Below, one piece after another: positions 15,205-21,983 of a stretch of DNA of 30,110 nt. Position numbers and translations under genes: made by a program. Numbering within the stretch: the first letter of the stretch is position 1; every line of letters starts with the position of its first letter. Below the pieces are notes generated by a model. It was given only the letters and a program-made list of their open reading frames with translations, was not told where the DNA came from and searched no databases. The DNA is from an uncultured Bacteroidales bacterium (GTDB taxonomy: Bacteria > Bacteroidota > Bacteroidia > Bacteroidales > P3): assembly GCA_937884485.1 (NCBI GenBank), contig CALGCG010000099.1:1-30110 (forward strand). Direction: 5' to 3'.

Positions 15205-16032
15205 ATGAACGAACTCAAATTCGAAGAACTGCTCGAGGCTGGTTGCCACTTTGGCCACCTCAAGCGTAAATGGAATCCCAAAATGGCTCCCTATATCTTC
15301 AAGGAGCACAACGGCATCCACGTGATCGACCTCCAGAAGACCATCGCCAAAGCCGACGAGGCCGCCGCTGCCCTGAAGCAGATGGCCAAGAGCGGCAAGA
15401 AGGTCCTCTTCGTCGCCACCAAGAAGCAGGCCAAGGACGTCGTCGCCGAGATGGCTCAGAGCGTCGACATGCCCTTCGTCACCGAGCGTTGGCCCGGCGG
15501 CATGCTCACCAACTTCCAGACCATCCGCAAGGCCGTCAAGAAGATGAACAGCCTCGACCAGCTGATGCACGACAAGGATTTCAACAATATCTCCAAGCGT
15601 GAGCGCCTCCAGGTGCAGCGCGAGCGTGCCAAGCTCGACAAGAACCTTGGCTCCATCGCCGACCTCACCCGTCTGCCCAGCGCCCTGTTTGTCATCGACA
15701 TCAACAAGGAGCACATCGCCGTCGCCGAGGCCCGCCGCCTGAACATCCCCACCTTCGCCCTCGTGGACACCAACACCAACCCCGACCTTATCGACTTCCC
15801 CATTCCCGCCAACGATGATGCATCGAAGTCGATTGCCGCAATCCTCAAGCACATGTGCGAGGCCATCCAGGAAGGTCTGAACGAGCGCGCCCTCGACAAG
15901 GACGCCCAGGCCGAGGAAGAGGTCGAGGCCGTTGCCGAGAACGCCGAGGAGAAGCCCGTCGAGAAGAAGACCCGCGCCCGCCGTCCCCGCAACACCGAGG
16001 CCAAGGCCGAGGAAGCTCCGAAGGCTGAGTAA
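15205..16032 (+). CDS. rpsB: 30S ribosomal protein S2
   Basis: S2 binds the 30S subunit late through S1 and 16S rRNA contacts. The 275-residue product has GCHFGHLKRKWNPKMAPYIF near residue 13, HVIDLQKTIAKADEA, KKVLFVATKKQAKD, the ERWPGGMLTNFQTIRKAV signature near 94, and PSALFVIDINKEHIAVAEARRLNIPTFALVDTNTNPD near 160-195. The last 45 residues form an acidic/basic low-complexity tail (AEEEVEAVAENAEEKPVEKKTRARRPR) longer than in E. coli, as is common in this phylum. It is followed by tsf after a repeat-bearing 156-bp spacer. Confidence 0.98.
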   Translation: MNELKFEELLEAGCHFGHLKRKWNPKMAPYIFKEHNGIHVIDLQKTIAKADEAAAALKQMAKSGKKVLFVATKKQAKDVVAEMAQSVDMPFVTERWPGGMLTNFQTIRKAVKKMNSLDQLMHDKDFNNISKRERLQVQRERAKLDKNLGSIADLTRLPSALFVIDINKEHIAVAEARRLNIPTFALVDTNTNPDLIDFPIPANDDASKSIAAILKHMCEAIQEGLNERALDKDAQAEEEVEAVAENAEEKPVEKKTRARRPRNTEAKAEEAPKAE

Positions 16033-16040
16033 GGAATAAA

Positions 16041-16174
16041 GCCCCGTAGGGGCGACAGAAGATAGGCGGGGGTGGAGCGTAGCGAAACCCCCGTTTATAA
16101 AATCAAATCATTTAGTCAAGCCCCGTAGGGGCGTCAGAAATCAAAAACAATAGATCAGAAATCAAAAACAATAG
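16041..16174. repeat. Composite repeat between rpsB and tsf
   Basis: Two identical hairpins GCCCCGTAGGGGC lie at 16041-16053 and 16120-16132. Between them CGGGGGT (16067-16073) pairs with ACCCCCG (16087-16093). After them a 20-bp sequence beginning TCAGAAATC occurs twice, 16134-16153 and 16155-16174, separated by one base, giving a 21-bp tandem. The last copy leads directly into the sequence AAAGGA before the tsf ATG. GCCCCGTAGGGGC motifs are familiar to me as dispersed intergenic elements in gut Bacteroidales; this needs a genome search. Confidence 0.85.
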
Positions 16175-16188
16175 AAAGGAACAATAAT

Positions 16189-17175
16189 ATGGCAATTACC
16201 GCTTCACAGGTTAACGAGCTCCGCAAACTCACCGGCGTCGGCATGATGGACTGCAAGAAGGCCCTCGTCGAGACCGACGGCGACATGCAGAAAGCCATCG
16301 AGCTGCTGCGTCAGAAAGGCCAGAAGATGGCCGCCAAACGCGCCGACCGCGACGCCAACGAGGGTTGCGTCCTGGCCAAGACCATGGGCAACTACGGCGC
16401 CCTCATCATGGTGAGCTGCGAGACCGACTTCGTGGCTACCAACGCCGGCTTCGTCGACTTCACCACCAGCATCCTCGACACCGCCATGGCCCAGCACCTC
16501 ACCACCAAGGACGAGGTTCTGAACATGGACCTCAACGGTGCCAAGGTCAGCGACGCCATCACCGACCAGATCGCCAAGATCGGCGAGAAGATCGAGCTGG
16601 CCCACTTCGAGACCATCGAGGCCGAGAAGGTCTACGCCTACATCCACCCGGGCAACCGCATGGCCTCCATCGTCGGACTGAACAAGGCCGGTTACGACCA
16701 GGTCGGTCACGACATCGCCATGCAGGTCGTCGCCATGCGTCCCGTGGCCCTCGACGCCGAGAGCGTGCCCCAGGAGATCAAAGACCAGGAGCTCCGCGTG
16801 GCCGTCGAGAAGACCAAGGAAGAGCTCGTCGGCAAGGCCGTCGACGCCGCCCTCAAGAAGGCCGGCATCAACCCCGCCCACGTCGACAGCGAGGAGCACA
16901 TGGCCTCCAACATGGGCAAAGGCTGGATCACCGAGGAGCAGGTCAACCAGGCCCGCGAAATCAAAGAGAAAGTCGCCGCCGAAAAGATGGCCCAGCTCAG
17001 CGAGCAGCAGATCAACCAGATTGCCAACGGCCGCCTCAACAAGTTCTTCCAGGAGAACACCCTCATGGAGCAGGAGTACATCATGGAGAGCAAGGTGAAG
17101 GTCAAAGACTTCATCGCCAAGGCCGACAAGGACCTCAAGTGCACCGGCTTCAAGCGCCTCGAACTCGGCGCCTAA
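16189..17175 (+). CDS. tsf: Translation elongation factor Ts
   Basis: EF-Ts exchanges GDP for GTP on EF-Tu. The 328-residue product has the N-terminal UBA-like module with LRKLTGVGMMDCKKALVETDGDMQKAIELLRQKG near 11-44, the EF-Tu contact motif of the TDFVATN type (CETDFVATNAGFVDF) near 78, and the dimerisation-core sequence HPGNRMASIVGLNKAGYD near 154. A C-terminal module closes with LECTGF-like sequence (DLKCTGFKRLELGA). The length is typical for Bacteroidales. A strong terminator follows. Confidence 0.98.
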   Translation: MAITASQVNELRKLTGVGMMDCKKALVETDGDMQKAIELLRQKGQKMAAKRADRDANEGCVLAKTMGNYGALIMVSCETDFVATNAGFVDFTTSILDTAMAQHLTTKDEVLNMDLNGAKVSDAITDQIAKIGEKIELAHFETIEAEKVYAYIHPGNRMASIVGLNKAGYDQVGHDIAMQVVAMRPVALDAESVPQEIKDQELRVAVEKTKEELVGKAVDAALKKAGINPAHVDSEEHMASNMGKGWITEEQVNQAREIKEKVAAEKMAQLSEQQINQIANGRLNKFFQENTLMEQEYIMESKVKVKDFIAKADKDLKCTGFKRLELGA

Positions 17176-17190
17176 GCCCCGCAATGGTAT

Positions 17191-17258
17191 GCAGGCATCC
17201 TGCCTGCGATAATGAAAAGAAAGCGCGCTCCGATGCGGAGCGCGCTTTTGTCGTTTTT
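17191..17258 (+). terminator. Terminator of the ribosomal protein-tsf operon
   Basis: AAGCGCGCTCC (17221-17231) pairs perfectly with GGAGCGCGCTT (17237-17247) across loop GATGC, followed by TTGTCGTTTTT. A second hairpin, GCAGGCA/TGCCTGC with a 3-nt loop (17191-17207), precedes it. The main stem is a textbook intrinsic terminator. Confidence 0.92.
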
Positions 17259-17299
17259 ATATAGACATGTGCGCAGGACATTGTTTGCGCTTCGACAGA

Positions 17300-18007
17300 C
17301 TATCGCACGATGACCTTCACACCGTCGACCTCCATTTCTTGTGTAGAGGAGTTCGGGCCAATTAAATCCGGGCCTTCCTCATTCTGAATAGGCATTCCTT
17401 GTATTTCCACTTCCACCAACCCCATGGTTGGGGCAACAAGTGTAATGTTACCCAGATTTGTCTCTTCGTTGGCGGTGAACCATGTTGACCATCGCTGGTA
17501 ACCGACTGTGTACACCGACAGAGAGTATTGCCCTTTCGGCAAGACGAGTTCAAAACGTCCTTCAAAGTCGGTAGTCGTACTGGCAACGGTGTCACGTTTG
17601 CTGATAGTGGTGACAATCACATTGGCAAACGGCAGTTCCTCTTTGGTTCTGACATCAGTCACCGTACCACGCACCTTGACGCTATCAGTCTCAATGGAAG
17701 TGCCCCGATATGTCTCATGGTGACTGTTCAACACAGGTAAAGACTTGTCGGGTGTACTCTCAGCCGCATATGTTGTCGTACCAGTCAGTCCCAGCATAAG
17801 ACCGGCGATGGTGGCCACCTTGCCCAGCCGCAGGCGGTCGGCCAGGGCGTTCTCCAGGTAGCGCACCTCGGCCTCGCAGCGCGGACAGGTGCCGCGGCAC
17901 TCGCCCTTGTAGGTACACTCCTCTATCTCCAGAGGTATGTCATTTTCCTCCGCAATGCGCTTGCGGACCTCCTTCAATTGGTTGCAGATGTTCTTCCCGT
18001 GGGTCAT
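17300..18007 (-). CDS. Membrane protein with N-terminal Cys cluster and carboxypeptidase-regulatory-like domain
   Basis: The function is unknown. In the 235-residue product residues 1-55 are cytoplasmic by prediction and carry CTYKGECRGTCPRC (Cys 31, 37, 41, 44), a likely zinc or iron-sulfur site, followed by the amphipathic segment EAEVRYLENAL. A membrane helix spans about 63-82. After it comes a beta-rich domain at about 108-190 (VKVRGTVTDVRTKEELPFANVIVT...GRFELVLPKGQYSLSV) of the CarboxypepD_reg-like type, common in Bacteroidota surface and periplasmic proteins. The C-terminus ends EVDGVKVIVR, similar to the VDGIKII near the end of the next gene upstream. Its first 68 bases overlap that gene. 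Confidence 0.75.
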   Translation of the reverse strand: MTHGKNICNQLKEVRKRIAEENDIPLEIEECTYKGECRGTCPRCEAEVRYLENALADRLRLGKVATIAGLMLGLTGTTTYAAESTPDKSLPVLNSHHETYRGTSIETDSVKVRGTVTDVRTKEELPFANVIVTTISKRDTVASTTTDFEGRFELVLPKGQYSLSVYTVGYQRWSTWFTANEETNLGNITLVAPTMGLVEVEIQGMPIQNEEGPDLIGPNSSTQEMEVDGVKVIVR

Positions 18008-18386
18008 CGGTGGTCTCTTTTTTGATTATTTTGATGCCGTCCACTTCCTCTATTTCCACCAAGGGAGGAAGCCTGCGGTTTTCGTACAATGTTTTGTCGC
18101 TGGTGTATCGTTCAAGGACAGACGACGGCAGTTGTGGGAGCTTTACAATACGCCGGGGCATCCATACGTATTCAACATCAGGATAGTATGGCAATAACCC
18201 TCCGCAATCACTATGGACAAAAGCAAACGTTTTTTCGATGGCGGGCGCTGCTCTCAACTTCGGAACGGTATCTGTTTGTGCTCTGTCAACGATGTCGTCC
18301 TGCCCCATGGCCATGGACGGAATGGTGAGGCAGAAAACAGCTGAGAACATCGCCGTCAGTATTGAATAGCTCTTCCTGTGGGTCAT
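17940..18386 (-). CDS. Secreted protein of unknown function
   Basis: I do not recognise this family. The 148-residue product starts MTHRKSYSILTAMFSAVFCL and has a signal peptide likely cut after AMG near residue 28. The mature part is rich in short charged and proline segments (RRIVKLPQLPSSVLERY, RRLPPLVEIEEVDGIKIIKKE) with two to three cysteines and no clear domain. The ATG at 18386 was preferred over an ATG 33 bases upstream because it opens the signal peptide and lies about 20 nt after a perfect -7 box. The last 23 codons overlap the following gene, whose start also reads MTHxK. The EVDGIKII segment recurs as EVDGVKVI in that gene, hinting at shared ancestry or a shared partner. Confidence 0.7.
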   Translation of the reverse strand: MTHRKSYSILTAMFSAVFCLTIPSMAMGQDDIVDRAQTDTVPKLRAAPAIEKTFAFVHSDCGGLLPYYPDVEYVWMPRRIVKLPQLPSSVLERYTSDKTLYENRRLPPLVEIEEVDGIKIIKKETTDDPREEHLQPIEGGPQAHCGGK

Positions 18387-18408
18387 GTCTTTCGTTTTTT
18401 TATCGATG

Positions 18409-18440
18409 CAAAGATACAAACTTTTTGCGATATGGCAAAA
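18409..18440 (-). promoter_or_regulatory. Promoter of the 18386-17300 gene pair
   Basis: On the minus strand TTTTG (18440-18436) and TATCTTTG (18416-18409) are 19 bp apart, a perfect Bacteroidota -33/-7 pair. It lies within 30 bp of the stop codon of the TPR gene upstream. Confidence 0.85.
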
Positions 18441-18443
18441 TAA

Positions 18444-19145
18444 TTATTCCTTCGGTTTCTGTTGCTGGTCGAGCATTTGGAGGTACTGGTCGACGTAGGC
18501 GCGTGTGTAGTCGTCGGGTTCCTGTTCCAGCACCCATAGCAGGTCTTTGCGGGCTTCGTCCAGCTGGCCGAGGTTCATATTGTAGGCGGCACGGTTGACG
18601 TAGGCCATCAGGAAATCGGGGGCTATTTCGATGACCTGCCGGAAGTCCTCCATTGCGCGGTCGTGCTGGCCCAACATACCGTAGGCGGCGCCACGGCTCA
18701 CGCGAGGGTTGGCGTATTCGGGATCAAGCTCTATGGCGCGGTCGAAGTCGGCAATGGCTTCGGCGTAGCGTTGCTGCTTGTAGCGCAGGAAACCGCGGTT
18801 GTTCCAGGCTTCGGCGCGCTTGGGATTGAGCCGGATGGCCTGCTCGTAGTCCGCCAGCGCTCCCTCGGCGTCGCCCAAGGCGTCACGCGCGATGCCGCGA
18901 TTGTTGTAGCAATCGAAGTCGCGAGGCGTGAGCGCTATGGCCTGGGTGAGGAGTTCCACTTGGCGTTCCGGCTCATCGTCGCCAAGACGTAGAGCCTCGA
19001 AGAACAATGCCTCCGAATCCCATTGCCTGTGATGCCGTTCGCCGTATTGCACATTCCGGGTCCACACCACCACATTGCCCACTTCCACGCGCCAGCGGTG
19101 GCAGGGCGGCTTCTGCCTCTTCCTGTGTTTTCTGTTTATGAGCAT
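18444..19145 (-). CDS. Tetratricopeptide repeat protein
   Basis: The 233-residue product has about five tandem TPR units from residue 45 to 220. Each keeps the pattern of small and aromatic residues, e.g. AEAWNNRGFLRYKQQRYAEAIADFDRAIELDPEY. TPRs mediate protein-protein binding. The first 44 residues are basic with no signal peptide. The ATG at 19145 lies within the last codons of the upstream gene (10-bp overlap), so the two are translationally coupled; longer in-frame versions would read through that gene. It is the last of a three-gene operon with the DUF4419 protein. The binding partner is unknown. Confidence 0.82.
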   Translation of the reverse strand: MLINRKHRKRQKPPCHRWRVEVGNVVVWTRNVQYGERHHRQWDSEALFFEALRLGDDEPERQVELLTQAIALTPRDFDCYNNRGIARDALGDAEGALADYEQAIRLNPKRAEAWNNRGFLRYKQQRYAEAIADFDRAIELDPEYANPRVSRGAAYGMLGQHDRAMEDFRQVIEIAPDFLMAYVNRAAYNMNLGQLDEARKDLLWVLEQEPDDYTRAYVDQYLQMLDQQQKPKE

Positions 19146-20110
19146 ACGTCGTAAATCCAATTGTATTTCTTTTGCCACTCCTGGGTGCGCAGAGCGTCGG
19201 CCACGGGGGCGGTGGTGTATCGGTCGGCAAGGAGGTCGAGGTATTCGGCTGCAGCCATCCAGACCTCTTCGCGGCCGAACATCCGTTTGGGTACCCAACG
19301 GAAGAATTCGTTTGTCAAGGGGTTGCTTTTGTGTTTGCTGTCGACGAGAGCGCTGAAGGCTGTCTTCATCTCTTCGAGCAACTTTTGCAGCGACGTGTCG
19401 GGGTGAAGCGCAAGGTATTCCTTCACGTTGCGTGCCGTGAAGAGGAACAGGTGTTCGAAGTTGAACCAGCATGAGGGGTCGGACAGCAGGCGTGCATCTT
19501 CGGCGCTGTCGCGGCAGTCGAAGCGTTTGACGGCGTAGTAGAGCTGCTGCCTGCCCAGCTGTTCGCCCACTCGGAAGTGGAGTCCAAAGCAGACATAGTC
19601 ATCATAGCGCGAATCATATTCGTCGCAACAGCCCTTCAGGCTTACACCGGCCTCGGTGGCGAAGCCTGCCAGCTCGCGGTAGGTGAACGCAGTCGGCAGG
19701 TTGCGCGACAGCTTGCGAAGCTTGGTCAGGGTGGCTTTCTGTTCCGCTGGCGGTACGGCGATGCCCACCATCACATAGTCGGTGCAGGTGGCGTCGCGCT
19801 CCATCCAGCGGCGGTATTCGTCGGGATGCGAGGTACGGAAGCGCTCAATGCGTCGCATATCTTCCTCGCTGGCGGGATTTAGGTCTTCCGCTATTGTTTC
19901 GAGGTATTTCATTGCCGGCACGCCCGCCAGGCGGCGTCCGTGATTGTCGAAGAGGTCGCGCAGCACTATTTGCCGGTATCTTCGTTCGCCGCAGCGTATT
20001 TTGCCATCCACCACCTCGGCATCGAAAGGCTCGTAGTAGCCCGGCCATACGCCTATGACCAGCGACACGTAGCCGTCGAAGTTCACCCAGGTGTTCGGTT
20101 CGTAGGTCAT
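19136..20110 (-). CDS. Protein of unknown function in the DUF4419 operon
   Basis: I do not recognise this 324-residue product. It has no signal peptide or membrane helix. Visible segments include an N-terminal part rich in aromatic residues (TWVNFDGYVSLVIGVWPGYYEPFDAEVV), a central cysteine pair in LKGCCDEYDSRYDDYVCFGLHF near 170-190, and a helical C-terminus (MFGREEVWMAAAEYLDLLADRY). The start MTYEPNTW is 2 bp after the DUF4419 stop, and its end overlaps the TPR gene by 10 bp. Close packing suggests the three products work together. Confidence 0.7.
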   Translation of the reverse strand: MTYEPNTWVNFDGYVSLVIGVWPGYYEPFDAEVVDGKIRCGERRYRQIVLRDLFDNHGRRLAGVPAMKYLETIAEDLNPASEEDMRRIERFRTSHPDEYRRWMERDATCTDYVMVGIAVPPAEQKATLTKLRKLSRNLPTAFTYRELAGFATEAGVSLKGCCDEYDSRYDDYVCFGLHFRVGEQLGRQQLYYAVKRFDCRDSAEDARLLSDPSCWFNFEHLFLFTARNVKEYLALHPDTSLQKLLEEMKTAFSALVDSKHKSNPLTNEFFRWVPKRMFGREEVWMAAAEYLDLLADRYTTAPVADALRTQEWQKKYNWIYDVCS

Positions 20111-20112
20111 GG

Positions 20113-21270
20113 CTATTCCTCTTTGTCGCGGGTGATGAACCAGCCAATCTCGGGGCGCAGGGAGAGGGTGGCGGTGTCCTGGGCTATGCCCACGAAGCCG
20201 GCCCAGAAGGTGAGGTTGGCGGTCTGGCCATCGGCGCCCTCGAATCCGACAGGTACCGATGCCAGCTCGGGTGGGAGGTCTGATGTGCCGTCGTAGAGGC
20301 CTTTCAGGCTGTTGCGGTGTTTATGGCAATCGTAGGGGTAGAACTTCACAATCCATCCGTCGGCCAGTGTCTCGGGGTCGCCACACATCTCGTGTTTCAG
20401 GTCGTGTTGTTTGAACATACCGCGCCAGAAGGCCTGGTCCACCTCGCCCTCCGAGGCACTCTTGATTTTCCTCAGCACGGGCAGCATCTCGTCGACCCAC
20501 CAGTCGAGCTTGTATTGCCGCAGGAATTCGGTGCGGTCGATGACCGACTGCCAGTCCTCCGGCGTGCCGTGCAGGATGACCTGAGGGATGCCGCAGATGG
20601 TCATTACGTAGTCGAAATACTGCTTCATGCTCTCCATAACGGTAATTTGCGAGGCTACGCGCGAAGCGGGCGTCGAGGTGGTGAAGTCGGCGGCGAGTAC
20701 GTCGATGAGTTCCTGGCCAGTGTAGGCGGCAATCTGCGAGGTGAATTGCGGGAAGACGCGCTCCCACGGGCTGTTGGGGTCGTCGAGGTGGATGCCTTGG
20801 CTGGACGCCATCAGCGTCCGCTTGCCCTCGAAGTCGACGAACAGCGACCGCAGTTCCTCGGCGTTGTTGTTCACGTGCAGCGAGAACCCCTGGCAGATGA
20901 GCAGCCACAGGGCCTCGGGCGAGAGCTCGACGGGACGGTGGTCGGCATAGGCGCGATACATAGTGTAGAAGAACGGGTGGTTCGACTCCACCAGTGGCCG
21001 GGTCTGTCGCGTGTGGGCGATGATGGGGCCATAATTGTTTGTGAGCTCGTTGAGGAGATTGCGCAGCACCTTGTTATAAGGCACTGTGGCTATAGGCCCT
21101 TTGGGTGGCGTGAGCGTCTCCACGTCGATGACGAGGGTTTGCTTCTCGACCGGCTTGCTGTCGGCCACGGCAATGTCGATACTGTCGGCCACGCTGTCGC
21201 GTTGCGCCGTCTGGCCGCTGCAGGCTGTCAACGCCAGCAGGCTTGCGAAAAGGAGAATGGTCTGTCTCAT
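20113..21270 (-). CDS. DUF4419-domain lipoprotein
   Basis: The 385-residue product has a signal peptide with lipobox LTAC (Cys near residue 18), so it is probably anchored in a periplasmic or outer membrane leaflet. From about residue 85 it matches the DUF4419 pattern: HPFFYTMYRAYADHRPVELSPEALWLLICQGFSLHVN, FTSQIAAYTGQELIDVLAADFTTST, GIPQVILHGTPEDWQSVIDRTEFLRQY, and GWIVKFYPYD. DUF4419 proteins occur in bacteria and fungi and have no established biochemical activity that I know of. It is the first gene of a three-gene operon with a clear promoter at 21310-21341. Confidence 0.85.
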   Translation of the reverse strand: MRQTILLFASLLALTACSGQTAQRDSVADSIDIAVADSKPVEKQTLVIDVETLTPPKGPIATVPYNKVLRNLLNELTNNYGPIIAHTRQTRPLVESNHPFFYTMYRAYADHRPVELSPEALWLLICQGFSLHVNNNAEELRSLFVDFEGKRTLMASSQGIHLDDPNSPWERVFPQFTSQIAAYTGQELIDVLAADFTTSTPASRVASQITVMESMKQYFDYVMTICGIPQVILHGTPEDWQSVIDRTEFLRQYKLDWWVDEMLPVLRKIKSASEGEVDQAFWRGMFKQHDLKHEMCGDPETLADGWIVKFYPYDCHKHRNSLKGLYDGTSDLPPELASVPVGFEGADGQTANLTFWAGFVGIAQDTATLSLRPEIGWFITRDKEE

Positions 21271-21309
21271 TTTTTGTTTCAGCTGGGCTTTATTTATTCA
21301 TTTATTTTG

Positions 21310-21341
21310 CAAATTTACGAATTATATGCAACATGGCAAAA
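21310..21341 (-). promoter_or_regulatory. Promoter of the DUF4419 operon
   Basis: On the minus strand TTTTG (21341-21337) and TAAATTTG (21317-21310) are 19 bp apart, giving a leader of about 35 nt before the ATG at 21270. Confidence 0.8.
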
Positions 21342-21372
21342 TTTATTTTTGTTTTTTTATTTTTTGAGGGAG

Positions 21373-21401
21373 AAGGGTGCCAGTTTGGGGCTGGCACCCT
21401 T
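21373..21401 (-). terminator. Hairpin after the small lipoprotein gene
   Basis: AAGGGTGCCAG (21373-21383) pairs perfectly with CTGGCACCCTT (21391-21401) across a 7-nt loop. It lies 28 bp beyond the lipoprotein stop. No T-run follows on either strand, so termination is likely but not certain. Confidence 0.55.
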
Positions 21402-21428
21402 GGGGGAGGTGAGGGTTTTCTGAAGGGA

Positions 21429-21857
21429 TTACTGTTTGGTGAGTGGGTAGGTGACACCGTTAATTTTGAATGTAAACGTATTGCCGTTGATGGAGAATGT
21501 GGCACTAGCAGGCTCATGCGTATCTGGGTTCTCTAACGCCATTGTTCCATTCCCCGAAGAATAAGTGTAGGTTCCCCGATAAAGATTGGACGAGTAGTCA
21601 AGTCTTTGCATGGTGACATAAGTCAAATTTCCCGTTTGCGAAAAAGTGACTATTACCATGTTATAACCATTTATATCTTCCGAACCTGTTTGACTACCCC
21701 AGCTCCATTTGGTCTCGGAAACGGACTCGGGGTAGTTGGCGGAGCTGCCGCCACCGGAGGGGTTATCGTCGTTGTTGTCCTTGTTGCAGGACGCGAAGGT
21801 GAACATTGTGGCTGCCACGAAGAGCAGCACGGTCAGTTTTTTGATGTTTTGGTACAT
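21429..21857 (-). CDS. Small lipoprotein of unknown function
   Basis: The 142-residue product has a signal peptide and lipobox (TFASC, Cys near residue 24), then an Asp/Asn-rich and Gly/Ser-rich linker (NKDNNDDNPSGGGSS) as seen in Bacteroidota surface-exported lipoproteins. The remaining ~100 residues form a beta-rich domain with many Thr, Ser and Tyr (YNMVIVTFSQTGNLTYVTMQRLDY, ATFSINGNTFTFKINGVTYPL), similar in style to the lipocalin-like or META-like small domains of the phylum. I cannot assign a family. It is monocistronic; a hairpin follows. Confidence 0.8.
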   Translation of the reverse strand: MYQNIKKLTVLLFVAATMFTFASCNKDNNDDNPSGGGSSANYPESVSETKWSWGSQTGSEDINGYNMVIVTFSQTGNLTYVTMQRLDYSSNLYRGTYTYSSGNGTMALENPDTHEPASATFSINGNTFTFKINGVTYPLTKQ

Positions 21858-21890
21858 GTTGTAAAGGTTTTTTGTTAAACAATAATTTAT

Positions 21891-21907
21891 GGTGCGTATT
21901 TCGCACC
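21891..21907 (-). terminator. Small hairpin between comM and the lipoprotein gene
   Basis: GGTGCG (21891-21896) and CGCACC (21902-21907) pair across a 5-nt loop. On the minus strand it is followed by an AT-rich run. It could end comM transcription or lie in the lipoprotein leader; both readings are tentative. Confidence 0.35.
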
Positions 21908-21983
21908 CCTTTACAACTATTATAACAGGGTTTTTCCAAAAAGTCTACATGGGGGATGTAATTTTATGAATTTTTAACATTCG

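Noticed and set aside
16041..16132. GCCCCGTAGGGGC hairpins as rpsB terminators
   Set aside because: The stems are only 5 bp, lack T-runs, and tsf follows without a clear new promoter, so read-through is expected.
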